Shown: positions 1-12,700 of the stretch, one piece after another
How the letters are laid out: the number at the start of each line of letters is the position of its first letter
Position numbering within the stretch: position 1 is the stretch's first letter
Assembly (NCBI GenBank): GCA_032622095.1
Contig: CP136069.1
Span: forward strand, 164,912,394-164,976,393
From: Siphonodentalium dalli
Taxonomy: Eukaryota; Mollusca; Scaphopoda; Gadilida; Siphonodentaliidae
Length of the DNA: 64,000 nucleotides
Direction: 5' to 3'
Notes under the pieces: generated by a model
Databases searched by the model: none
The model's input: only the letters and a program-made list of their open reading frames with translations
Told to the model about the DNA's origin: nothing
Position numbers and translations under genes: made by a program

Positions 1-439
1 ATAGACACTTCTATTTTGCATATATGTGTATATTATGTTATTTGTATGGATTTGAAAATAAAATGTTTACACTAAAAAATAGATAACTGTGCTGTCAAAA
101 AAATATAATGACAGACGAATCCGGAGGTATCTTACCCGTACACCAAGTCACGTGATTGTATACAGTGTTGTTGGACGAATAATGTCGAGGCGGTGATTAG
201 TTTCAGAGGAATTATAACGGGTATATCGCTGTAACAACATCGTGAACAAAGTTCATTACCGCTGTCACCCGGGTGGATTTGTGATAATCACCAAAACAAT
301 GGCGGCTACGATAGGCATGTAACCCGCTAACGATGGGTGACACCGGTAAACGTGAACACGACTCGCGGCCTGATCACAAATCACGAATGGCACGTGGAGT
401 CAGGTGTGAAATCCAAGTATTACTATCAACAAAGAGTTT

Positions 440-560
440 CATTGGTCAAAATTAGACTATTGGTTAATGTTATCCAATTAGAAAACAGATAATCTTGTAA
501 TAACGTTGCTTCATGGCCCCTATAAATATATCTCGGAACATTTTGAAAATCATATCGTCT
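440..560 (+). promoter_or_regulatory. TATA/CCAAT promoter of the zinc-finger gene
   Basis: Three CCAAT boxes (ATTGG at 441-445 and 459-463, CCAAT at 474-478) precede a canonical TATA box, TATAAATATA, at 521-530. Transcription would start near 550. A consensus 5' splice site (CAG|GTAAGT) follows at 609/610. The spacing is that of a strong Pol II core promoter. The start site is inferred, not seen. Confidence 0.75.
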
Positions 561-609
561 TTAGATTTCATTTTCCTCAGTGTTTTCTACATCAACTCAA
601 ATTTCACAG
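550..609 (+). other. Non-coding first exon (5' UTR) of the zinc-finger gene
   Basis: This short stretch lies between the inferred start site (about 20 nt after the TATA box) and a consensus donor CAG|GTAAGT at 609/610. It has no ATG that would open a useful frame. The first intron would run to the TTTTCAG acceptor ending at 1178. The left edge is approximate. Confidence 0.6.
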
Positions 610-1180
610 GTAAGTGCACTGTCACTTCATATACCAATTCATTATAAGTACCATGGCGGAATGTTCAAACAGTTTATTACTGATTAATTATGTATAAGCT
701 CTATAGAAAATAGATGTTAATTTATTACTTGACTTTTCGTCTGACATGATATTATACTCGTCATTATATATGAGAAATACGTTATATGATCTTTATTTGA
801 GAACGAGTAGATTGAGTCTTTTCACCCGTTATCATTATAACATTATACAATTTTGACAATTATGCTGCGTACACTGGACTATAGCTAACTTCTTAACAAA
901 ACAAAAAAAATCACGCATATTCTAAAAAGCCATGTAGCCATTTTTTTCTTCATCGTGATAATTATTTTGTTAATTAAAGATAAATGACAATAAAATACTA
1001 CCATTATTATTTTATAACACACGGATTCATCAACAGAATATTAAGATTAACATGTACATTGTGTTTATGATTTTCTATAGAGGAGACTTTGAGGCCATAC
1101 ATGTTTTGGGGATTATTTATTTTGTCCATATTATTTTTACATGAACAAATATAAAAAAAAATATTTCTAAATTTTCAGAC

Positions 1181-1251
1181 ATGACTTGCACTCTTGACAT
1201 AACCGACCAGATGAATAAACAGAGCATGATGCATTGTTATGGACAGCAAAG
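1181..1251 (+). CDS. C2H2 zinc-finger protein, coding exon 1
   Basis: The exon begins at 1179 after an ATTTTCAG acceptor; the first ATG is at 1181. It encodes 23 residues (MTCTLDITDQMNKQSM...) plus two nucleotides (AG) and ends at a GTATGT donor at 1252. The split codon AG|A joins exactly to the next exon at 2096 to give Arg and keeps the frame. This start is preferred over the ATG at 2052 because 2052-2095 is the polypyrimidine/acceptor region. The exon is short, so the evidence is splice signals plus phase. Confidence 0.8.
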
Positions 1252-1673
1252 GTATGTTTATGTCTAATAATCTAATTGTAAAATACATATTAACAGATAT
1301 TATCATTATGGTTCTGTTTTTATTCAGAGAAATATAATATGATCGTGTCATAGACATGGACAGTTATTCTGAAAAATGTTTACATACAAATGGTTTTAAC
1401 ATACGACAGTGCGTTATTGGAGATAACTTTCAATCATAAATATAAGAATAAAGTTTATCTATTTATTTCTAGATGAAAACTATCTACTTTGTTTACACAT
1501 ATTATAATTTGCCCAGTGCAATTGCCTTGGGTCCCATTAAATACTCCTTTACAAACATATTTTCATAGACCTTTTCGTTATTTGTTGTTCTCATATTCGC
1601 CACAACATCGTATAAATGACGATGAGTGATGCTTGTGCTCTTTATAACAATAAATAGCGTCTATCCGTAGATA

Positions 1674-1775
1674 CCATGGTATCTCGAGCATAAAGAGCGT
1701 TCTGCGTACATAACATGGTATCTCAAGCATAAAGAGCGTTCTGCGTACATAACATGGTATCTCAAGCATAGTAAG
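1674..1775. repeat. 39-bp tandem repeat in the zinc-finger gene intron
   Basis: About 2.6 copies of a 39-bp unit starting CATGGTATCTCAAGCATAAA. It lies in the second intron and has no coding signal of its own. Confidence 0.8.
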
Positions 1776-2095
1776 CTTCATGTGTGAAAACCAATTGTAA
1801 CTAACATTAATTATACAACAGTCGTATATAAGTATGTATGTAATTATGTATGGACATGCGTTGAGAACGAAAGAGATGCATATATCCCATATGGCAACAT
1901 ATTGCGATACTAAAATAGTTGTATAATTTGGGGATGTATACATGAAATTATTATGCCTCATTTGTCTGCTCTTGTTTTCAATAAAGCAGTCTATATACAA
2001 TTCAATTCATGTTGATTGGAGTAATTAGATAAATTATAATGTAATTGCTGCGTGCGAGACAATTGCATAATATTAAACAATTATTTTATTCACAG

Positions 2096-3200
2096 AATCC
2101 CAGCTATGCCGTATCTCAACCCATACATGCAACAAACACTCCTTCCCGTGCATGCACAACCAACGTACGACATCAGCTATATGCCACCACATCTGCCGAA
2201 ACCATTCTCGGTACCAGCGCCAATTCCGCGACCGACAGCTATTAGACCGTCACCATGGTACCAAGCGCCTGTCCTACCACAACACCCAGCAACAGTGTTT
2301 GTCACAGTTCGACCACCGACGTACAAACCAGATCCATCCACGAAGTTTGTGTCCATCAAACCAAAGATAGACCCACTCGCAGTACCATCAGTCCTCAGCC
2401 AGGAAGACATCAGCCGATTCTACTCAACCCCAACCGATTGTCGACCAATCCTGTCATATAACCGAACAGAGAAAGATGTCAACCAACTGCCAAGCTGCGC
2501 TTCTGAAAACCAACTCGAACCCCATCACGTGATTAGCACAGAGAAATCAGACTGTCTGTTTCCATTCTCGATGAAGCCACTTCAGCTACCGGAAGTGAAA
2601 TTCACAGAAAGCATCGCCAGCAGCCTTCTCGACGAAGAGTTCGACTCCGGCAACTCGAGCCTCTCCGACATGTCGACGAACCCATCCGACTCTCCCCGAT
2701 CTTCACCGGACATCTCGCTCGACATCATCGTGCCGACTGTTCCCGACACCGGACACTATCCGTTCATGTCCGCTGAGTGGGATGCGTTCATACCAAGAGT
2801 TCAGCATCCTCCGACAATAAGCTACGGCTGCAAGCAGTGCGACGCCACCTTCAAGTCGCAGACGTCAGTTAAGATCCACATGAAAGCTATTCACACGAAA
2901 CCAGCTCCAACGGAAACCGCCGTCAAAGCAGACGACAAGAAATACGAGTGCGACATCTGCCAAAAACGGTTCTCTCAGCGATCGACGTTAACGACACACA
3001 ATCGAATCCACACGGGTTTGAAGCCGTACCAGTGTCAGTTCTGTTTGCGCCGATTTACGGACCACTCCACCTGCGCCAAACATCTCCGAACGCATACCGG
3101 CGAGCGACCATTCAGATGTGACATATGTGGCAAGACCTTCTCTCAATCCGGGAACCTAACACGTCATAAGCTCACACACCAGAGATTTGCGGCTCAATAA
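2096..3200 (+). CDS. C2H2 zinc-finger transcription factor, main coding exon
   Basis: The exon follows a TTTATTCACAG acceptor and runs to TAA at 3198-3200. With the upstream exon the protein is 391 aa. Residues about 24-260 are Pro/Ser/Thr-rich and low in order, as in many transactivation regions, with an acidic Ser-rich patch near 200-230. Four C2H2 fingers follow at about 269-290, 309-329, 335-357 and 363-385. Finger 1 stands apart, behind a charged linker. Fingers 2-4 are tandem with HTGLKPY and HTGERPF linkers, the mark of DNA-binding Kruppel-type fingers. The protein should be nuclear and bind DNA. I cannot assign an ortholog: the SNAG motif of Snail/Gfi proteins is absent from the N-terminus. 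GC content is clearly higher than in the flanks, as expected of coding DNA. Confidence 0.92.
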
Positions 3201-3475
3201 AGACTCGTCGGGACACAGCACGAGAATTCCAAACAAAAACAATACGTTGTATCGTTCCATACTTGCATATATACACATCATCCTGACTGGTTCCATGAAT
3301 GTATTATCTTTTTTCGTATCTATTAATCGTTCCATGGTTTGTGTTCGTTATCAATGTGATAAATTGTAACTATTGTTGTTGAATTGTACATAATTTGTTA
3401 AATTGTAAAATAGTGTTATGTATAGTTCACAAACTTTGTATAATTTGTTGAAATAAATGTTTAAGAAGTTACATA
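3201..3475 (+). terminator. 3' UTR and polyadenylation signal of the zinc-finger gene
   Basis: An AT-rich 3' UTR follows the stop codon. A canonical AATAAA lies at 3452-3457, preceded by several TTGTA/TGTA motifs, so cleavage is expected about 15-25 nt downstream. Confidence 0.7.
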
Positions 3476-3480
3476 TTTAG

Positions 3481-4880
3481 TTTTTATATTTTGCCTATTA
3501 CATCTCTAAATATATGGCTTTCTTACAAATGCAGAAACAGCAACGCCTTAACAACGCGCTATTAACATCCAGAGTCATTCATTCGGGAAAAATTTATCAC
3601 TGATGAACAAACTAGTTATTTCACAAACGATAGTTATTCATGTTTGAGAATTGTCGCTGGTTTAAACCGTTCAGTATAATTAAATAGATTGTGACAATAG
3701 GTTGGGTGGGATACACCAGATATGCAGATCACATCGTCACCTCAAAGCAATTAATAACATATAACTACGACGACTCTCCATTTTACCTAAACTCCCAGCA
3801 CGATTGGGAGAACGCACGGGATATGACCTAAGATTACTTGATAAGTTCTATCATTACTTCGCAAACACCCAATCCCTATCATGGTTTGCTTTCCTTCCCC
3901 GTGACCAGTCAAAAATTGTCACTCAATTTAAGAAAAACAAATCGGTCTGAATTTGTTTGGAGTTAGACCACTAGATGCTAGGATTTTACAATGTTCAGGT
4001 TCATATTTTCAAACAATTCTCACATCCGGCCGAACCAGTCAAAAACTGCCAATGAATTTAAGACAAGCAAATTGGGGTTTAAAGTTAGACCACTAGATTC
4101 TAGGATTTTGATGTTTTTCAACACTGAGTCATGGCGAAGTCATTCAATTATGTATGATATTCTTTTGCTCCTGAAATAGTTTTTCAGAGCATTGATGATA
4201 TTTTGGATGGTATTGATATACGATTCATGGTACTGGGAATGAAGTTGGTGACACAAATCCGACCGATACCATGCCGGATTCGAACCTCCGATTCTGTCTT
4301 GGAGCACGCCTTGATGGTCCGTTGTTCGTTCGGGATTCGAATAACAATTTAAGTTACATGTATGATAGGAGATTCGGCGCGAAGAACCAAGTTGGAACGT
4401 ATTCGGTTTCTTCTGGAAAACTATTATGGTACTCATGTGAATTCTTAGAATTTCCTCGAATGCTTAGGTTCTTCGTAAGGAACCAAAACCGTTTGGTTCT
4501 GGGATAGAACCAAATCTGGAACCATCTAGTTCTGATGAAGAACCAAATAACCCACTTGGTTCCGCTATTGCGACATTTTGTAATTTGTAATAATTGTAGT
4601 AATTGTAACACTGTTATAGAACCAAACCAATGTTCTTCAGTTCTTGGTGACAATTGTGGTTCGACTGTGATTTGATTCTGCCAATGAGACAGATTTTAGA
4701 ACCTACATTTCTATTTGGTTCTTCGCAGCACAAAGAACGGCGTCCAAACCAATGGATGTTAGCTTTCCAACGAAGAACCAACTGGTTCTATTGGTTCCAC
4801 AATTGAGGAACCAAATGAGACTTATTTGGTTGTTCAAACTATCTCAAATTATTTATTTGGTTTCCGTTATTATTTGCAGT
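3481..4880. repeat. Dispersed repeats, possible SINE, and AGAACCAA-rich stretch
   Basis: No gene was found. Positions 3890-4125 hold two tandem copies of a segment containing CCAGTCAAAAA and AGACCACTAGAT; relatives occur at 50290 and 50725. Around 4271-4290 the - strand reads GGTTCGAATCC, an exact Pol III B-box, so 4180-4430 may be a tRNA-derived SINE. I could not find a clean A-box. Positions 4381-4870 are packed with AGAACCAA/TTGGTTCT motifs. Confidence 0.5.
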
Positions 4881-4910
4881 GTTAACGTTTGGTTCGGATA
4901 TTCGGCGGGC

Positions 4911-5205
4911 TGTTGCGTTTTGATATGCAGTGTTAAAGTTAGAATCGGGTGTTCGTGGGAGGGGCTGTTGTAGTTGCATGGCCTATACTCACGGACACCG
5001 TTGCGTTTTTATATGCAGTATTAAAGTTGGAATCGGATATTCGTGGGGGTGTTGTAATTGCAAGCATGGTCTATACTCACATACACCGTTGCGTTTGGAT
5101 ATGCAGTGTTATAATTGGATATTCGTGGGGGGGGGGGGGGGCTGTTATAGATGCATGCCATATACTCACGGACACCGTTGCGTTTTGATATGCGCTCCTC
5201 CTCTT
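4911..5205. repeat. Tandem repeat, unit about 95 bp
   Basis: Three to four diverged copies of a unit running CACCGTTGCGTTTTGATATG ... ATATTCGTGGGGG. One copy contains a run of 12 or more G at about 5129-5141. No coding signal. Confidence 0.75.
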
Positions 5206-5276
5206 CCCTTATTGCTTTGAGCATTGTGGTCCTGAAGAAAAATTACGAGACTATTTAAGAAATTGATGTTGGTTTG

Positions 5277-5530
5277 CTTGCGTTCCATAGAGTAGTGGGT
5301 GCAAGTTGGTATGACATGTCAGACTATCTGGCATCCACACTCTATGGAACGCAACAAAATCAACATCCATTTCTTACATTTACACTCAGCTGAGTCAATT
5401 GGCAGATTAGAAGAGCATTTTCAACGTTATTCGGGTAGCTCGTGGAAGCGAGTAGTGGTCAGCGGGCGATGTCATGTAATTTCGACCAACCAACGTCCTG
5501 CACCCATGTTCAACACACAAAACCTATATA
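5277..5530. repeat. Dispersed repeat with terminal inverted arms (copy 1)
   Basis: The segment opens with an inverted repeat (GCGTTCCATAGAGT near 5280, ACTCTATGGAACGC near 5338) and continues with sequence shared with 29755-30000, including CAACATCCAT and CAACGTCCTGCA. It is a non-coding interspersed element; its class is unknown. Confidence 0.65.
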
Positions 5531-6039
5531 AGCTCTATTTATATCGATAACATTATTGGAGCTCTACTTATATCGATGACATCATTACTTATATCTGGTC
5601 TACATGGTGGAATAAAGAAATAATATAATTACTTTGAAATACGCTCCAAATTGTTTTGAAATTTGGCAGCGTACAAAACTTACACACCGATAACGACTAA
5701 CGTGTCTATATAACCGAGAGCCTGACTTGGGACAGAACCCTATTCAAGTGCCTCGAATGTGCTCGTAGGACTCTTTCAAAGAACATTTTAAGGAAATCAT
5801 GAAAGTATATTATATTTTCATACATTTTACATATTTGATAAATTTTAACAGATAATTATAACAGAATGTGCATCGCCATGGACATGAGTCCTTATAAGGA
5901 GTGGTATGTTATGATATTAGCTGAAACAGGTTCTCCATGGGACCCTTTATTCAGTGGGATAGGAGCCTGCTGCCCAGGTGTGCCATTGGTGTACACTTTG
6001 ATATTTTAAACATTTTGATTTTTTTTAAATATATGTATA

Positions 6040-6240
6040 CTAGCAGGTGACCCGACTTCGTCCGGGCTTTGACCTTGAATTGACCATTTTGAAGGTCAAG
6101 GTCAGGTCGGAGTCACTATTTGACCCGTCCAAAACACTCCCCGGAAACAATTACCCGTAGGTATCAAATTTCGTCGAAATCCGTCCAGCAGTTTTCCCGG
6201 CCATAGCTAACAGACAAACAAACAGACAGAAGTCCCACAT
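6040..6240. repeat. Interspersed repeat with ACAGACAG tail (copy 1)
   Basis: It starts ACTAGCAGGTGACCCGACTT and ends in CAGACAAACAAACAGACAGA. A close relative is at 53383-54020 and a more distant one at 54030-54475. The shared head and a short-repeat tail suggest a non-autonomous element or the 3' end of a LINE. The class is uncertain. Confidence 0.6.
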
Positions 6241-6595
6241 TTGTGGGTACCCGTTTCAAGATCAACTTTTGTGAAATATAAGTCAAATTCTTCCCTTGGG
6301 TGGGTGGGCTTGGGGGAGTTTGGGGCACGCTCTTTAAAAACACTTCTTCAAATCTCTCCGTTATTTCGTCAAAAACACTTCTTCTCATACAAATCACCGC
6401 TATTTAGCAAATTTACATTATTTATAGAGTTATTGCCCTTCATGCAGGATTAACAAAACATGTCTTCATTTAGTGGACAATCCCAAGCTCGCGTGCCACG
6501 CGTGGTTGGATTGTCCATTTATTAATGACCATTTTAGGTACCGATTGTCCATTTATAAGTGGACAATCCTTGAAGAATTGCCTGAACTAACTCAC

Positions 6596-6792
6596 CTCTC
6601 ATGTAGTTGTTTACTGGGGATGAGACCACCTCTTTGTTTCCTGTCGCTCTCGTGCGTGGCTTGCCACCACATCGGATCTTCCTGGTGGGTATTTCGTAGA
6701 ATATCACCGATCTTGAACCGCAGCCCAGCTTGTGGGCACGGAATGATGGGGTCTTCATAAGGATCGTAGTTGAACAGGGCTTTGAATTTCGT
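6596..6792 (-). CDS. MPP: MPP exon: SH3 domain
   Basis: Acceptor CACTTTCAG, donor GAGAG|GTGAGT; 197 bp, phase 0 in and phase 2 out. It reads [20 protein letters not shown], then [23 protein letters not shown] and [12 protein letters not shown]. ALFxYDPxED, GLxFxxGDIL, the WWQA box and GLIPS are the MAGUK SH3 signature. It ends with a split codon awaiting the Hook exon, which I did not find between here and position 1. Confidence 0.95.
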
Positions 6793-9700
6793 CTGAAAGT
6801 GAGTATTTAGTCCGCTTAGTTTTCCATTTCGTTGCACCTCTCGCATTTTTCATTTCTACATATCAAAATGTCGGGCGTCTCCTGTCGGTCACAGTGACAC
6901 TAATATCCAGCTATAAGGTTTACATTGCTGTAGATCTGTATACAGTTCTACACGCATACTAGTGTAAACGGGTTGGTATAGAAATGCAAACAGAAAGAAA
7001 GCGGTATTCGTTCGTTTGAGCAAAAATCGTGTCCGTTTTAGTCACGGTCAACACTGAGGCATTGCGACAGGCAAATCTGATTTGATTAATTGTTACTCGG
7101 GCTTGGCGAATGTGCACACTTAATCTTTCTTTGTCATTTCAACCCATGTATTTCACACTGTGTAAGCGAGAACCTGTTTTCTGGTAGATCAAGTAGCCCT
7201 ATTTCTTTTTGACTTACACAATCCAAACTCAGTTCCTCGTTACTGTGGCAAACATGCAGGCTTTATCCAGAAGAAAAATTAACATTTCTCGTGATTGCTA
7301 GACTTCTAGCTCATACCGCATATAAAGATAACGGGTTTTGTCTACTTTGTAATACGCAATATCAATGCCTTATAGAACACACCATAATAAACTGCTCTGC
7401 CATATCGAATACAAGGAATAATATTTGGTACGATATCATTAACACTTTCGGAATAGATGTTTTTATATATATGGATGAGTTGACAGGGTCAAAGCAGTTA
7501 TCCATATTTCTGGGGAATATACCATCTTCTATAGTAGAAATGGGAAATTGTTCATTACCATTTGCAGTACACTTTTTCGCCAGATCAAGTCTCAAGCTAT
7601 GGTATTGCTTGACCTTGTTAAGAAATTGATTGACAATTACATCTTATTAAACATGAATAATATATAATAAATATAGCTCCCAAATGACAAGAATCGACAA
7701 CGCTGATTCAAATACTTTTAAATATGTTTATATGTTAAAGAGTGCGGATAGAGACTCGGGAGTGAGTGCCAGAGAGAGAGAGAGGGAGGGGGAGAGTGAG
7801 CAAAAGAAAGAGGGAGAGAGATCAGCGAGAGAGAGAGAGAGATATATATATATATATAGAACGAGAAGGAGGGAGAAATAGAGAGAGAAAGTGCATATGA
7901 TGTTGTGGGTGGACTTGTGTGCGTGTGCCTAAATGCATAATACACGAATGAGTAGCGACTTTATGTTATTCCTTTCCTTGTGATGTAACTTTGTTTTGTA
8001 TAATCTTGTACTTGTATATATGTTGACATATTTGTGTGCATGTTTCTGTGATATATGTTCTGTATTCAATATATCTTCGCATATGGAGGACAATAAAGAT
8101 ATATATATATATATTACCAGCGTACTGATGAGCGCGCGTTCATTGTCGGTAATCATGTTGTGATCACAGTAATCTGCGACATGTGACTTCACACATATAT
8201 GTATACAGATCTACAGCAATGTAAATACACCCTAAATAGTGTAAAAAGGTTGAGAAAAGTAGGAGAGACTACTCCGTGTCTCGAAGTGTATTTTTTCTCC
8301 ATCTTTGGTCAGATAATAGAGACATTTTTAATGTCTAAAAAAATACGCTTCTAAAAATCGGCGCCTTGTGTTTTATATAGTCCCAGGCATGTCCAAAGGG
8401 CAACGCTCGGCATGTCTCGGGGACGTATATATAACATGCTATAATGTGCCATCTACAATATTTACTAACAAATAAAGATATAACAATAACATACCTGACC
8501 CTCCTCCTCGGGAGAGCTGCTATATTTTCCTGGCCACAACTTTAGCGTTACTGGACCAGTCCGATCTGTCTGGAAATGAAAACAGCCTGGTCAGTCTGAA
8601 CTGCGAGTGACAATATAGAATACTCAAATGAGCACATTATATATGACCCGCCATATCAAATCCAGTCGTAAGTCGGGATTTTTTTTACCCTGTGCCAATG
8701 CATTCTCTTATATATGCGAGTCGACCATAGGTCGCCTCGCATATATAAGAGAATGCATTGGCCTAACAATTTTTTAATTAATAATTTTTTCTTCTATTCT
8801 TTAACAATTTTATAATTTCACCCATACAGAGCCCCAGACAAACATGAGCAGACGACACTCTTCTATATGCTTCTATATATGTGTGCGGCTCCCTGCAGGG
8901 TAATGGATGTTTTTTATTTTATGTCCTAAAAATTGTAAGAAACATTTATATAAAAAAAATGATAAAAAATTGTTAGGCCAATGCATTCTCTTATATATGC
9001 GAGGCGACCTATGGTCGACTCGCATATATAAGAGAATGCATTGGCACAGGGTAAAAAAAATCCCGACTTACGACTGGATTTGATATGGCGGGTCACATAT
9101 ATGAATTTGGCATAAGACAATTGGAGATTTGACCTCCCTTCTAATTAAACAGTTATAGGAGTAAAATTTTACACTTGAACCTGAAAGGATCTATTTATTT
9201 GTTGACAAATTATGTCTGCATGTATGTGTATCTGTGTTCTTCTTTACACGTTTATTTGTAAGATCGGCAAGTCTGCAAATAGTATGTCTGTCAATGAAGA
9301 ATGAGGTCCCTAGAGGGTGAATTTAGTGACGCTATCCCGCATATACCATCATATTTAAGTTCCCCAGTTAAAGTTGATGTTTACACATTAGTCGCCACTA
9401 TTATGCATTTTATCTTCTGCAAATTAGGGGATATATAAAAACACAGAAGGAAAAAAGTAAATAAACAATGTCAATTTGAGACTATAGATACTTCCCATAA
9501 GATGAGGCCTAAGCAGAATGAGGTCCCCGGTGGGTGAATTTGGTGATTCTAGCCCGCTGAGGGGGTATCACAACTAAATTCACCATCTGGGTACCTCATT
9601 CTGCAAATGACAGACACACTATTTGCAGGCTCGCAGATCGGAATTTTGTGTATATCAGAATTTTTAATCAATGCGCTAGCATGCGTAATAGTATCCAAGA

Positions 9701-12700
9701 ATGAAAACTAATGTGTAACGATATGTTCCTGCTTTTAAGATAAATATCCAACGCCAGTAATCTGTTACTAACTATTCAGTAGAATATCTACAATTCAAAA
9801 ACGATTGTACAACTGACATTTGCCCGAAGTTATTCTTCAAATATATGACAATAATCAACCAAGTAACCACTCGTTGATTTGGTAGGACTAGCACAGAATG
9901 AGCAATTGAAGTAATAAACTCCATGGTACAGAAGTTCATTACTCGAATATGAATTTTCTGAAACTCGGGGCCCGACATTTTTGCCAGAGCCAGCGTATAA
10001 TATATGAATTCGCATAAGACAATTGGAGGCTTGACCTCTCTTCTATTTAAACAGTCATTTAATCTTCCACCATTTTAGTAAGAGTAAAATTTTACACTTC
10101 AACCTGCATGCATCTATTTATTCGTTGATAAATTGTGTCTGCATGAGTATCCGTGTGCTTGTTTGCATGTTTCTTTGTAATTCGCCCTATTGTCTTTGCA
10201 TGTATTGTATATTATGCTATATAGTCTTATGTCTGTATGTTTGTCAATTCGCATGCTTACAAGTCAACACGCAATAAAACATTAATTTGCGTTTCTCTGA
10301 ACCAAAATTCTGGAATTGGCAGTATTTGTGTACAATTCAAGTAATTCAAGAGTTCAGATTCAAAGGTCAACATTAAGGCCCGATAACTCCCTTTTATCGG
10401 GTGTCGCTTTGTTTAATTAGTAACTTTTGACGTTTGCAGCCTGCGAGGCAGCAGGTATTGACTCTAAAAGAAATGTTTTCCTCACCCACCCAGAAAATTT
10501 ACTAGTCAACATGATACTGTATATGCATACACTACATAAAGTCATATTGTATAATGAATGAATTCGCATGCTGACAAGTATATAATTGTAGCGGTTTTAT
10601 TAGAGCTTTACTAAAGCTATTCTAGTCTATACTTCAACCTATTAGAAAATAGTTTGGTTTTCGACAGTCATTAATTAAGGTGGCTAGAAATGGAATTCTC
10701 ATGCTAATTAAACTATTCCATAATATCCAATAAACAGTTGGAGGCTAGGTATCCTTTCTGATTAAACAGTCATTCAATATTCCATTGTTTAAGTATAAAA
10801 ATAGGAGTAAACTTTTACACTTGCATTGATCTATTTATTTGTTTAAAAATTGTGTTCATGTGTATCCATGTGCTTGTTTACATGATTCTTTGTAATGTGT
10901 TCATCCTATTGTCATTGCGTGTGTTTTATGTCATGTCATAGTCTTATGTCTGTATGTTTGTTCAAGTTGCTTAGCATGCTTACAAGTTAGCCCGCAATAA
11001 AACATTAAGTGTCATTTGTGTTTCTTTGAACCCAAATTCTGGAATGTACAAAATATATGAGTTAACACATCTTTTTGTTTTTTGCTTTGTTGACTTGACT
11101 TGAAACATATTTTATTTGCAAAATATACAAAAGGGATTGGGGCACAAGTTTTTGCAACTTATGAAGCCCCTCTCCTAATACAATATTGTAACACACATGT
11201 GATCAAGATGACGGTACAAACTTATTTACATGGTGAGAAGTTATGGGAGATATAGTGTGTAGCGCCTTCCAGAGATGATCCAACATGAGATTGCTTCTTA
11301 TCTGTGAGAAAATTTGTATTTGAAGAATGTCACTATTTTATTAATGTTGGAATGATTGACAAGTGCCAATATATTATCTATTCTAAGCACTTTTATGTTG
11401 GTTGTAAAATATAATGGTACACTTGATTCGTTTTCTATTTTGTTATTGTTGTGCTCTGGAAGGCAATACAGATGATAAATCAGAATGAGATGTTTGAATG
11501 GGAGGTTTGTCCACTTGTGAGGTAAAAGTTGAAATTCCGGAAGCAAGTATAGATTCGCAAATAAGATAAATATAATCGTTAGGGGTCAAAACGCTTAGTC
11601 GCTGCAATATATTGCTGTGTGATGGAAAATAGTTTCATATTCTGTTGGGACGAGAGATAAGGTAATCCACACATGAGTTCTGAAATATGGCTTACTTTGA
11701 GATTTACGCGGTCTAGTTTCTCAAAGAGAACTGAGCGCTCACGTTGGTACAATGGGCACATGAAGAAATAGTGATTTGCTTTGTTCCACTGAACAAAAAT
11801 GTTAAAACCAACCTTGACTTATAAACTAGAGGTATAATATACAAAACATGTTTATTTGTACGAAACTTGTATTGATAAATTAAAACACTAAGTATTGCTG
11901 TTCCTCTAAAACATGCAAATAAATTGACAGAAAATTCAATTATAGATTTTTTTTAAATGAGCCTGCAATGGAGCCCGATCTCTGCGCACCAGTTATCTCC
12001 CATGCTGACCACAGAGAAGGGCGCCATATGTCGTGGAGATTTAATGCAGCGCTGAATGTATACACCATTCATTATATATAATACTTGCGATCCTTAATGT
12101 AAACTATATTTTATTCTCAAGAACTAGCACATATAAAACATAATATAAAGACATAAACTATTTAACATTAGAGAAAAGGATTTGGCAGTAAGCCAAGGGC
12201 TTATAGGTGGCCACTTCCTTGCAGTGTATATTGCACCATGGTTAGATAGGGTCTCAATGATGAACTGCCTGTTCCCAAACTCCAGGAAGAGTTATCTCCC
12301 ATCGCTCCGCTGAGATACCACTGTCATAAGGACATTTGGTAAGGATTTCTTACGTGTTCTCAGTTCTTATGTTTTAGGACTAAACTTGTCTATGTCTGGT
12401 TCAGTTCATATTGTTCTTATCATGCAATACCGAAACAATTACCATTATTGCCAACTTTTGGTGGTCAAATAAGATAATAGGTGACTAAATATAGTTCCGA
12501 CGATATATAAAAATAGATGTATCGGTCCGCAAAGCACCATCCTTGTGGCAGTGTTATATCGCAGTGATAACGTAGAGTGCGCTGCATGGAGTTTGGCCTG
12601 TTCCATGCACAAGCACCCACACGCTATCCCGTGACATGCATGTCCACCCCACACACAATCACCTCTCTGGCACGCATGCGTACACGAGCGCACAATTTTG

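Noticed and set aside
4271-4290. tRNA gene
   Set aside because: Only the B-box is convincing; no acceptor stem or anticodon arm can be folded around it, so a SINE remnant is more likely.
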